Notes under the pieces: generated by a model | Seen by the model: the letters and a program-made list of their open reading frames with translations, nothing else | Databases searched by the model: none | Told to the model about the DNA's origin: nothing | In this document: piece after piece, positions 1-6,088 of the stretch | Layout of the letters: the number at the start of each line of letters is the position of its first letter | Numbering within the stretch: the first letter of the stretch is position 1 | Assembly: GCA_023257145.1 (NCBI GenBank) | Contig: JALRDA010000122.1 | Span: 1 to 8,643 of the forward strand | Direction: 5' to 3' | DNA: 8,643 nt | From: Candidatus Saccharimonadia bacterium | GTDB taxonomy: Bacteria > Patescibacteriota > Saccharimonadia > Saccharimonadales > Saccharimonadaceae | Program-made: the position numbers and the translations under genes

Positions 1-141
1 GGCGGTATCTATAACGCACTTCGTGATGTGCAATTAGAATACAGCGCACCGGAAACATATGAAGATGCGAAACGAGTTGCTCCGCCACGCCCGCAGCAAG
101 CAAATCGATCTGCAAACCCAAATCCACCAACACAACCATAG
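1..141 (+). CDS. 3' end of an unidentified protein with a proline-rich C-terminal tail (partial)
   Basis: Frame 1 is open from the first base to a TAG at 139-141, giving the last 46 residues of a protein whose start lies outside the window. The visible part begins GGIYNALRDVQLEY, is mildly charged to about residue 28, and ends in a Pro/Gln/Asn-rich tail (PPRPQQ... NPNPPTQP). Similar tails occur on the T4SS proteins downstream, which suggests it belongs to the same locus. In related loci a VirD4/TraG-type coupling protein can lie next to these genes, so it could be the end of one, but nothing in these 46 residues proves that. No catalytic motif or membrane segment is visible. I am sure of the reading frame and not of the function. 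Confidence 0.7.
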   Translation, partial: GGIYNALRDVQLEYSAPETYEDAKRVAPPRPQQANRSANPNPPTQP

Positions 142-167
142 ATAAGCAAATATTCAATTTAACCCTT

Positions 168-190
168 GTCAACTCTTGACTTATTATTTT
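168..190 (+). terminator. weak hairpin plus T-rich tract downstream of the first gene
   Basis: An inverted repeat GTCAA (168-172), loop CTC, TTGAC (176-180) is followed by the T-rich run TTATTATTTT (181-190). It starts 27 bases after the TAG of the upstream gene, where an intrinsic terminator would sit. The stem has only five pairs, two of them G-C, so it would be inefficient. It could instead be an operator just upstream of the promoter at 196-224, or chance. Confidence 0.3.
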
Positions 191-195
191 AATGC

Positions 196-224
196 TTGCA
201 ATTTTATTAAATATGGTGTATAGT
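196..224 (+). promoter_or_regulatory. candidate sigma70-type promoter for the T4SS genes
   Basis: A -35 element TTGCAA (196-201, four of six matches to TTGACA) is separated by exactly 17 bases from a -10 element TATAGT (219-224, five of six matches to TATAAT). The DNA upstream is AT-rich. A transcript starting near 231 would leave a leader of about 50 bases before the ATG at 281 and would include that gene's Shine-Dalgarno sequence. This is the best promoter in the window and lies in its largest intergenic gap. Confidence 0.55.
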
Positions 225-265
225 AGCCAGCATTAGAAACGTTTTATGTGCCCACAGAAGTGCAC

Positions 266-270
266 AAGGA
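266..270 (+). promoter_or_regulatory. Shine-Dalgarno site that decides the start at 281
   Basis: AAGGA lies ten bases before the ATG at 281. A possible in-frame GTG at 248 has no comparable purine-rich site and would begin only about 17 bases after the predicted transcription start. I therefore prefer 281, which removes 11 residues from the longest possible frame. Confidence 0.6.
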
Positions 271-280
271 ACCACCACCA

Positions 281-1378
281 ATGAGCCAAGAAATTCCGCA
301 ACGACCAGTAGATTCATCAGACTCTAACGAAAATGACGTCATCCATTCAGGAAAATTTGAAGGGCCGATGCGCGAGTCACCGCTTGAAGGTGCACTACCA
401 ATCGTGCCAGGCCTTGCAGCGCCTAATACTGTGTATGAAGGATTTGCAAACCGACCACCTGAAGCACATGAACGTCCCGCATTCGATCAGAAAAAAGCTG
501 ATCTGCGAGACAGCCATACTACAACTGCAACACCTGAAAAAAGTAGCAAGACTAAACGTAATGTAATTTTAGCAGCAGGTGCTACCGCACTAGCATCTGG
601 CCTTGTTGCGATTGGCGCCTGGTTAGGCAATAGTGGAAATGGTGAAAATAAAAATAATCTACCACCCGCACCTGAACAGACAAACGCAGGTCCGGCTATC
701 GTACCTGGCCCGGCTGAAACATCTGCCCCAGCTGTAGTTGAAACAACCGCACCGGCAAACTCAAAAGAGTTTCAGTCTCCAGAGCTTGAAGCACGCTATG
801 ATTCAATCGTAGAAGCGGTTCGCGTTCCAGTGGACAAATACCCAGATGCAGAATCTGCCTATGCAAAATTCTCTGATGATTTGGAAAAATGGGTTAACCT
901 AAAGCCAAGCAAAGATGATGTCGCACAGTTCCAAGATTACAAATCCGATCGACAGCAAGAGTTTAACGGTAGTGCTGGTGTCGTAATCGATATCGACAGG
1001 GAAGCCTACATCGATACGATGTTTGCCGACGGCAATGGCGGTGCATTTGCAAAGGAGATTAATGGCTTCAACCAAATGCTCAATGGAAATTACGATTCGA
1101 CATACAACGAGACAGCTCCATATAACCTAACCTACACACTTGTAGATGAGCCTTCAATTTCAGCCCCTGCTAGTAATAACCGACTTTCACCAGTTATCGC
1201 AACCTATCGCTTGCAGGATAATGCAGCTCTTAACTCAATCAGCAAGTGGCGTACAGAAAGTAAAAATCCACCAGTCATCGATGAAAAACACGGTGTCTAC
1301 ATGGAAATGATTGTCGTCGGCGAAGGCGCAGACGCTGAATGGAAAATTCAAAAGGCCCAAATCGTTAACCGCAAGTAG
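281..1378 (+). CDS. bitopic membrane protein of unknown family, probable T4SS accessory component
   Basis: A 365-residue protein. Residues 1-93 are hydrophilic, acidic and proline-containing, with no signal peptide. A basic KTKR stop-transfer motif precedes one hydrophobic segment at about 94-115, so the N-terminus should be inside and the C-terminus outside. A Pro/Ala/Thr/Glu-rich linker (about 120-162) leads to a compact C-terminal domain (about 163-365). That domain starts with helix-like charged stretches and ends in alternating hydrophobic segments (YMEMIVVGEG, AEWKIQKAQIV). The layout, a single TM followed by an outside domain of about 200 residues ending in a W-K-I strand, resembles VirB8/TcpC-type T4SS proteins with an NTF2-like fold. 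That is inference from layout, as I see no diagnostic motif. There is no cysteine. It is the first gene after the best promoter and is followed after 67 bases by the VirB6-like gene. Alternative start: GTG at 248. Confidence 0.85.
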   Translation: MSQEIPQRPVDSSDSNENDVIHSGKFEGPMRESPLEGALPIVPGLAAPNTVYEGFANRPPEAHERPAFDQKKADLRDSHTTTATPEKSSKTKRNVILAAGATALASGLVAIGAWLGNSGNGENKNNLPPAPEQTNAGPAIVPGPAETSAPAVVETTAPANSKEFQSPELEARYDSIVEAVRVPVDKYPDAESAYAKFSDDLEKWVNLKPSKDDVAQFQDYKSDRQQEFNGSAGVVIDIDREAYIDTMFADGNGGAFAKEINGFNQMLNGNYDSTYNETAPYNLTYTLVDEPSISAPASNNRLSPVIATYRLQDNAALNSISKWRTESKNPPVIDEKHGVYMEMIVVGEGADAEWKIQKAQIVNRK

Positions 1379-1424
1379 TATCTGCACAGTATAGAATTAG
1401 CTTTCATTTTCATAGTAGTTGTTG

Positions 1425-1430
1425 CATAAT
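1425..1430 (+). promoter_or_regulatory. candidate -10 element close to the VirB6-like start
   Basis: CATAAT matches TATAAT at five of six positions and ends 15 bases before the ATG at 1446. There is no convincing -35 at 16-18 bases upstream (TTTCAT at 1402-1407 is poor). If used, it would give a leader of roughly 9 bases, too short for a normal Shine-Dalgarno, which fits the absence of one. A single AT-rich hexamer is weak evidence on its own. Confidence 0.3.
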
Positions 1431-1445
1431 CAAAGCATAACTATT

Positions 1446-4052
1446 ATGAAAATGAAGCTTCTTTTATTTTTGGGCTTAATTATTGGTAGCTTGAGTGCAT
1501 CTGCCGTATTTTCAACCTCGGCGAACGCCGCAGGGGAAACATACCGTTGGCAGGATGAAAATACTATTATCGGTACTGGCGGAAGCTATGACAACGAAGT
1601 AAAAAAGAATGTCGACTCAGGGACAACCACACGTGCCATACCCGTGGGTTCGGTGACATTCAAACGAGAGGGTACTTCTGCCATCTTCAAAGCGCCGACA
1701 TCTAACATATTTTATGTTGTAGAGACAAGTGGGACAAGAGGCGGTGCGAGTATGTGTAACTTGCAGCTATCGATAACGGTTGATACAAAAAACGTTTCAA
1801 CAGGCAGCGTACAGCCTAACGACCCGGGACAAAAATCATGCCCTAATAGTGGAATAGGCGCGACGGCTGGCATTACCGGCACAGGTCCAGATCCTGCAAC
1901 ATTTACTGCCGCCGGTGGCGGTGGAACTGGAGCGACGGACGAGGTCAGTACGTGCCAGATTGATGGAGTTGGATGGATTATTTGTCCAGTCATGAATTTT
2001 ATCGGTGGAATTACCGACCAAGCATACGTCGCCGTGCAAGCACTCCTAACAACCCAACCGCTATCGTTTAGTACGACAGGCAATCCAATCAACGACGCCT
2101 GGACGATTATGCGCAATTTCGCGAATATTGTATTCGTCATTGTTTTTCTTTTGATTATTTTTTCTCAGCTGACAAGTATAGGTGTTTCTAATTACGGTAT
2201 TAAAAAGATATTGCCGCGTCTAATCATTGTAGCTATTCTTGTAAACGCGTCGTATATAATATGTGCACTTGCGCTAGACATATCCAACATACTTGGTAGT
2301 AGTTTAAAATCATTATTCGATGGCATTACGGCAAATTATAAAGTATCACTCGGTAACGAGCAGACTGCGGGCGTATTCAATGGTCAAAACATGTTTACGA
2401 ATGTTATCGGGGCAGTGTTAGCGGGTGGGACGGCAATAGGCATCACAACAATGCTAGGATTGTCGGTTTTACTTCCTATTGCTATCACTGCACTTGCGGC
2501 AATTGTGACGGTTGTTGTCGTACTTACGCTTCGGCAGGCATTAATTATCGCTTTGATTGTCATATCACCACTGGCGTTTATAGCATTCCTATTGCCGAAT
2601 ACCGAAGGTTGGTTTACAAAGTGGCGTAAGCTATTTATGACACTCCTATTAATGTACCCAGTTATAGCCGTTATTTTTGGTGTGTCGGCATTCACTGGTG
2701 CGATTATCATGAACAGCGCCTCAGGTGACACTAAAGTGCTCGTACAAATTATGGGCGCTGGCGTGACAATTATACCGCTCTTTATCACACCGGTTATTAT
2801 GAAAACAGCAGGCACATTCTTGAATCGAATAGGTGGCAATCTCAACAATCCCAACAAGGGGCCGTTTGATCGTATGCGAAAGGGCGCTGAAGGTATTCGT
2901 AAACGACAAGAAGGTCGCCGGTCTATCCGTGCGCTAAGCGGAGAGCGGACTATGGGCTTTGGTAAATATCAACGAGCAGCAAAGCGAAGCAGAGTTGAGT
3001 CGGGCATCGAAAGTGAAAGAAAGCGCGCAGAAGCGGACTATTTATCACAAAAAACGCTTGATAGCGCGAGTTTCCGAAATAAAGCTGCGGGTGGCTTAAC
3101 AATAGGTCCCGACGCACCTCAAGAAGCTATACAGCGCGCAATGAACTCAGCAATTGACGTACAAGCCCAGATTGAAGCATCGGAAATCAAAGCAGCGAGT
3201 GCACAGATTGAACATGCCGCTATACCAAATGATATGATTCAAGCTCTCGCAATGGGTAAGCGTGAATACATCGAGAACGGTGTCACGAAGCCTGTGACGC
3301 TAGGCGATAGCGATGCGATGAGAAAAGCTGCCATTCAGCAACAGGTCGCTAGTGGTCAAGCAGATAAAATTAGCGCGCTCGTTGATCAGTACGGTGGACA
3401 AAAAAGCGAAGAGAGCAAGACACTTGCAAATGCACTTCAGTCCTCTAGTGGTCGCCCAGGTTGGATTGGCGCTGGGGCGATTGAAGCGATTAGACAGGGT
3501 GAGGCTGTCGGTAAAAATGGGCTTTCGACAACCGAAACACAGATCGAAGGTGCAATTAAAAGCGGCGCTTACTCTCCTGAGAAAATGGCGAGTGCTGATG
3601 CAGATGATCTTAAGATGGTTGCCGATTATGTACATAAAACAAATCAAAACGCCACACCAGAACAAAAAGCGCAACGCGATCTTCTTGTTAAAAATGCACA
3701 GACAGCGTTATCTGACCCAATCCTTTCGACTAAGTTAGGCAAGCGCGGGTCAAACGTCGAAGCTATCGCCTATCAAACCGCAGGTGTTGATCCGGCTGCA
3801 GCTCGCACTACTGGCCCTTCAACAAATACTAGCCAAACACCGCCAGCCGCACCGGGTACACTAAATATTCAGCACACGCCGCCAGCTAACGCGAATCCAG
3901 GTAATGCTCGCACCGCGCCTCCTCAAAATACGAACAACTTTAACGGTAATAACCGTAGTCCTGGCGGAGTATACGTCCCTAACGGCTACCAAGCACAGCC
4001 GCAGCAGCCGCCACAAAATCCGCCACAAGGCCCTCCGTCCAATACGCCATAA
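1446..4052 (+). CDS. VirB6/TrbL-like polytopic T4SS channel protein with signal peptide and long cytoplasmic tail
   Basis: An 868-residue protein. Residues 1-28 form a signal peptide: MKMK, a hydrophobic core, then ANA|A as the likely cleavage site. The outside domain (about 29-215) is Gly/Thr/Ser-rich and has four cysteines (about 104, 132, 170, 180) that could form disulfides. Six or seven membrane segments follow at about 222-243, 257-276, 320-345, 346-363, 366-384, 398-422 and 432-455. The segment with ISPLAFIAFLLPNT, EGWFTKW and RKLF is typical of VirB6/TrbL inner-membrane channel proteins. The remaining 400 or so residues are hydrophilic: a Lys/Arg-rich stretch (RMRKGAEGIRKRQEGRR), Ala/Gln/Glu-rich probable helices, then a Pro/Asn/Gln-rich end. 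Canonical VirB6 is about 300 residues, so this one is greatly extended at both ends. Start: ATG 1446 puts a proper signal peptide at the N-terminus. TTG 1419 is in frame but adds nine residues before it, and ATG 1452 is also possible. No Shine-Dalgarno is visible. Confidence 0.88.
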   Translation: MKMKLLLFLGLIIGSLSASAVFSTSANAAGETYRWQDENTIIGTGGSYDNEVKKNVDSGTTTRAIPVGSVTFKREGTSAIFKAPTSNIFYVVETSGTRGGASMCNLQLSITVDTKNVSTGSVQPNDPGQKSCPNSGIGATAGITGTGPDPATFTAAGGGGTGATDEVSTCQIDGVGWIICPVMNFIGGITDQAYVAVQALLTTQPLSFSTTGNPINDAWTIMRNFANIVFVIVFLLIIFSQLTSIGVSNYGIKKILPRLIIVAILVNASYIICALALDISNILGSSLKSLFDGITANYKVSLGNEQTAGVFNGQNMFTNVIGAVLAGGTAIGITTMLGLSVLLPIAITALAAIVTVVVVLTLRQALIIALIVISPLAFIAFLLPNTEGWFTKWRKLFMTLLLMYPVIAVIFGVSAFTGAIIMNSASGDTKVLVQIMGAGVTIIPLFITPVIMKTAGTFLNRIGGNLNNPNKGPFDRMRKGAEGIRKRQEGRRSIRALSGERTMGFGKYQRAAKRSRVESGIESERKRAEADYLSQKTLDSASFRNKAAGGLTIGPDAPQEAIQRAMNSAIDVQAQIEASEIKAASAQIEHAAIPNDMIQALAMGKREYIENGVTKPVTLGDSDAMRKAAIQQQVASGQADKISALVDQYGGQKSEESKTLANALQSSSGRPGWIGAGAIEAIRQGEAVGKNGLSTTETQIEGAIKSGAYSPEKMASADADDLKMVADYVHKTNQNATPEQKAQRDLLVKNAQTALSDPILSTKLGKRGSNVEAIAYQTAGVDPAAARTTGPSTNTSQTPPAAPGTLNIQHTPPANANPGNARTAPPQNTNNFNGNNRSPGGVYVPNGYQAQPQQPPQNPPQGPPSNTP

Positions 4053-4068
4053 CATTGATGTTAATCAC

Positions 4069-4097
4069 TGTATAAAGCATGTCATCTGCGGTATACT
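4069..4097 (+). promoter_or_regulatory. candidate promoter giving a near-leaderless mRNA for the PrgI-family gene
   Basis: TATACT (4092-4097) matches the -10 consensus at five of six positions. TGTATA (4069-4074), 17 bases upstream, is a poor -35. Transcription would start at about 4103-4105, only two to four bases before the ATG at 4107. The 54-base gap after the VirB6-like gene contains no Shine-Dalgarno sequence, which supports leaderless or near-leaderless initiation. Confidence 0.4.
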
Positions 4098-4106
4098 ATA
4101 AGCACT

Positions 4107-5207
4107 ATGGCAGTCTACAAGGTACCGCAGGATGTCGAGGCAGATGACAAGCTCATCGGCCCGTTTAGTTTCCGCCAATTTATCTATTTGATTATTGTTG
4201 CAATCTCAATTGCGCTTGCGTGGGGGCTTGCTCAATTATTTATTCCGCTCGCAATCATTCCGCTACCAGTCATTTTATTTTTTGGTGCACTTGCATTACC
4301 ACTACGCAAAGATCAGCCAATGGAAATTTATTTGGCTGCTGTCGTGTCGTTTTATTTAAAGCCACGTAAACGCCTTTGGCAGGCGGACGGAATTCAATCG
4401 CTGGTTGAAATCACCGCACCAAAAGTTGTCGAGATACAGCGAACAAAAGATTTAACGCAAACCGAAGCCGAGCGTCGTTTGTCATACCTTGCAGATATCG
4501 TTGATACAGGTGGGTGGGCGATTCGCGGTGTCGCTACCGCACAAACAACAAGTCCGATGCAAAATGAATTCTTCTACGAGGCACAGCAAGCCGAGGATGT
4601 CCTGGCTACCGATAGTAAAGTCGCTGGTTCGTTCGATGCGATGATTAATAAATCAGATCAGCGGCATCGTCAAGAAGTATTAGATCGTATGCATCAAACT
4701 GAAATTGCACCGACGCAATCAGCAGCGCAATCAATCGCACCATCACTAGCAGATCCCTATGCAATCTTTGGCGCACCAACCGAACCACCGTCACTTCCAA
4801 CTGATACTTCTATTTTTTCAGACACACCTACGGCTACCGCCGTACCGACACTGCAAGTCGCGGTTGACACTCCTAGCATACAACCACAAGTCAGCTTTAA
4901 TCCTTACCCAAATGCAATGCATCAATCGGTCGTCACACCACTGAGTGAACAACCAGCGAGTACGCCGCCAGAATACACACACTCGACGCAGCAACAGTAT
5001 CAGACGGCCGCCCCGCAACAGGCCACACAACCACCAACAGCTCCACAGCCAGCGCCAATAACCACTAGCGAAAATGTTGTATCACCTGATATAATAGACT
5101 TAGCAAAAAATCACTCTGATCTGTCTATCGAGACACTTGCGCGTCAAGCAAACCGCAATCGTCAACAAGAAGCGGATGAGAATGAAGTGGTGATATCGCT
5201 ACGATAA
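4107..5207 (+). CDS. PrgI-family T4SS membrane protein with extended disordered tail
   Basis: A 366-residue protein. The N-terminal 95 or so residues fit the PrgI family: a short lead MAVYKVPQDVEADDK, a GPFSFRQFIYL motif, two close membrane segments (about 24-45 and 47-66), then LRKDQPMEIYL and SFYLKPRKRLWQ. PrgI-type proteins of Gram-positive conjugation systems are small VirB3-like partners of the VirB4 ATPase at the membrane; usual lengths are about 100-150 residues. Here a charged segment (about 100-200, including RTKDLTQTEAERRLSYLADIV) and a Pro/Thr/Gln/Ala-rich low-complexity stretch (about 205-325) follow. The protein closes with an ordered-looking, charged helix (about 329-366, DIIDLAKNHSDLSIETLARQ), which may be a docking element. 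It is followed after 36 bases by the TraC-like gene and then VirB4, the expected neighbours. The ATG has no Shine-Dalgarno sequence. Confidence 0.88.
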   Translation: MAVYKVPQDVEADDKLIGPFSFRQFIYLIIVAISIALAWGLAQLFIPLAIIPLPVILFFGALALPLRKDQPMEIYLAAVVSFYLKPRKRLWQADGIQSLVEITAPKVVEIQRTKDLTQTEAERRLSYLADIVDTGGWAIRGVATAQTTSPMQNEFFYEAQQAEDVLATDSKVAGSFDAMINKSDQRHRQEVLDRMHQTEIAPTQSAAQSIAPSLADPYAIFGAPTEPPSLPTDTSIFSDTPTATAVPTLQVAVDTPSIQPQVSFNPYPNAMHQSVVTPLSEQPASTPPEYTHSTQQQYQTAAPQQATQPPTAPQPAPITTSENVVSPDIIDLAKNHSDLSIETLARQANRNRQQEADENEVVISLR

Positions 5208-5227
5208 GGTGAGATAGTCGTAACAAC

Positions 5228-5234
5228 AAGGAAG
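5228..5234 (+). promoter_or_regulatory. Shine-Dalgarno site supporting the GTG start at 5244
   Basis: AAGGAAG ends nine bases before GTG 5244. The nearby ATG at 5236 is in a different frame and too close to the site to be used, so the GTG is the best start for the TraC-like protein. Confidence 0.6.
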
Positions 5235-5243
5235 AATGGGATC

Positions 5244-6086
5244 GTGCCACCGAATAATCAACAACAACCTCAGGCTACGCCAATGAACTCCGGTGCAATG
5301 GGCACTAATCAGCAGCCGCCAGTACCAAATGCGCCAACCGCAGATCAGACCAGTAAGCCATCCGTAGCGCAAAACACGACGCAGAACAGCTTGCTGATTT
5401 CTGAAATTCGTGACGGCATGGTTATTATGAGCGACAGCAGTTTTCGCGCAGTCATCGCCTGTAAATCTATTAACTTTGACTTGAGGAGTTCGCGGGAACG
5501 CGAAGGTGTTGAATACAGCTACCAGAATTTCCTTAATGCGCTGTATTTTCCGATTCAAATATTTATTCGCTCACAGCGCGTCGATATCGGCCCGTACATC
5601 GAACGATTAGTAACAATCCGCCGCGCTCAAGATAACATGCTTTTGAATGTCCTGATGGACGATTACATTAACTTTATCGATATCTTATCCCAAGAAGCAA
5701 ATATTATGGATAAAAGCTTTTTTATCGTCGTACCGTTCTATCCAGCGGGTGATTTAAACAGCCTAAAAGAGCAAGGCAAAGGTTTCTTTAGTAAAGTATT
5801 CGCTAAACCACAAACAACGGCAACGAAAATTGATAAAGCTGCCTACGACAAAGCCAAAGACGAAATTAAAAACCGCGTCGATTCGGTCACGAGCGGACTA
5901 TTTCAAATTGGCGTTAAAAGTGTACAACTAAACACTAAAGAGCTTGGTGAGCTTTACTATAATATGTACAACCCCGACACGGCGGTTCGTGAACCACTAG
6001 GTGATTTTGAAAACGTTACCTCAACCTATGTCAAAAAAGGCGAGGGCGAAGCCGCGCGACCACATCTTCAAGAAGGGGGAATGTAA
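5244..6086 (+). CDS. TraC-like protein, equivalent to the VirB4 N-terminal domain
   Basis: A 280-residue protein with a GTG start. Residues 1-48 are Gln/Pro/Asn-rich and probably disordered. From about 49 it resembles the TraC-like/VirB4 N-terminal region: LLISEIRDGMVIMSD, SFRAVIACKSINFDL, YQNFLNALYFPIQIFIRSQ, VDIGPYIERL, then a helix and SFFIVVPFYPAGD. Near the C-terminus, TKELGELYYNMYNPDTA matches the segment that in VirB4 proteins precedes the ATPase half. A Lys-rich insert lies at about 175-212. There is no Walker A, so it should not hydrolyse ATP. No membrane segment is seen, so it is probably cytoplasmic, bound to VirB4 and the PrgI-type protein. Its stop lies two bases before the VirB4 ATG, so the two are very likely co-translated and made in matched amounts. 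An isolated duplicate of the VirB4 N-terminus is an alternative reading. Confidence 0.82.
   Translation: MPPNNQQQPQATPMNSGAMGTNQQPPVPNAPTADQTSKPSVAQNTTQNSLLISEIRDGMVIMSDSSFRAVIACKSINFDLRSSREREGVEYSYQNFLNALYFPIQIFIRSQRVDIGPYIERLVTIRRAQDNMLLNVLMDDYINFIDILSQEANIMDKSFFIVVPFYPAGDLNSLKEQGKGFFSKVFAKPQTTATKIDKAAYDKAKDEIKNRVDSVTSGLFQIGVKSVQLNTKELGELYYNMYNPDTAVREPLGDFENVTSTYVKKGEGEAARPHLQEGGM
6073..6080 (+). promoter_or_regulatory. strong Shine-Dalgarno site for virB4 inside the upstream gene
   Basis: AAGGGGGA ends eight bases before the ATG at 6089 and lies within the last codons of the TraC-like gene. This is the strongest ribosome binding site in the window and fits translational coupling between the two genes. 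Confidence 0.6.
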
Positions 6087-6088
6087 TC

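Noticed and set aside
248..280. GTG at 248 as the start of the bitopic protein
   Set aside because: It has no Shine-Dalgarno sequence, whereas ATG 281 has AAGGA ten bases upstream; the eleven added residues show no special feature.
1419..1445. TTG at 1419 as the start of the VirB6-like protein
   Set aside because: It would put nine polar residues before a well-formed signal peptide that begins naturally at ATG 1446.
1712..2857. Minus-strand open frames opposite the VirB6-like gene (1712-2140, 2384-2857)
   Set aside because: These mirror the codon structure of the real gene, encode no recognisable domain, and would require a large convergent overlap.
3352..3738. 128-codon + strand frame inside the VirB6-like tail
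   Set aside because: It is a shifted frame within a continuous coding region. The product is a basic, motif-free sequence and no ribosome binding site stands out.
3780..4052. Repetitive-looking CCGCCA/CAGCAG sequence
   Set aside because: It is the codon signature of a Pro/Gln/Asn-rich protein tail and not a nucleotide-level tandem repeat or CRISPR array.
4056..4067. Short inverted repeat TGAT-GTTA-ATCA after the VirB6-like gene
   Set aside because: A four-pair AT-rich stem without a T-tract is too weak for a terminator and expected by chance.
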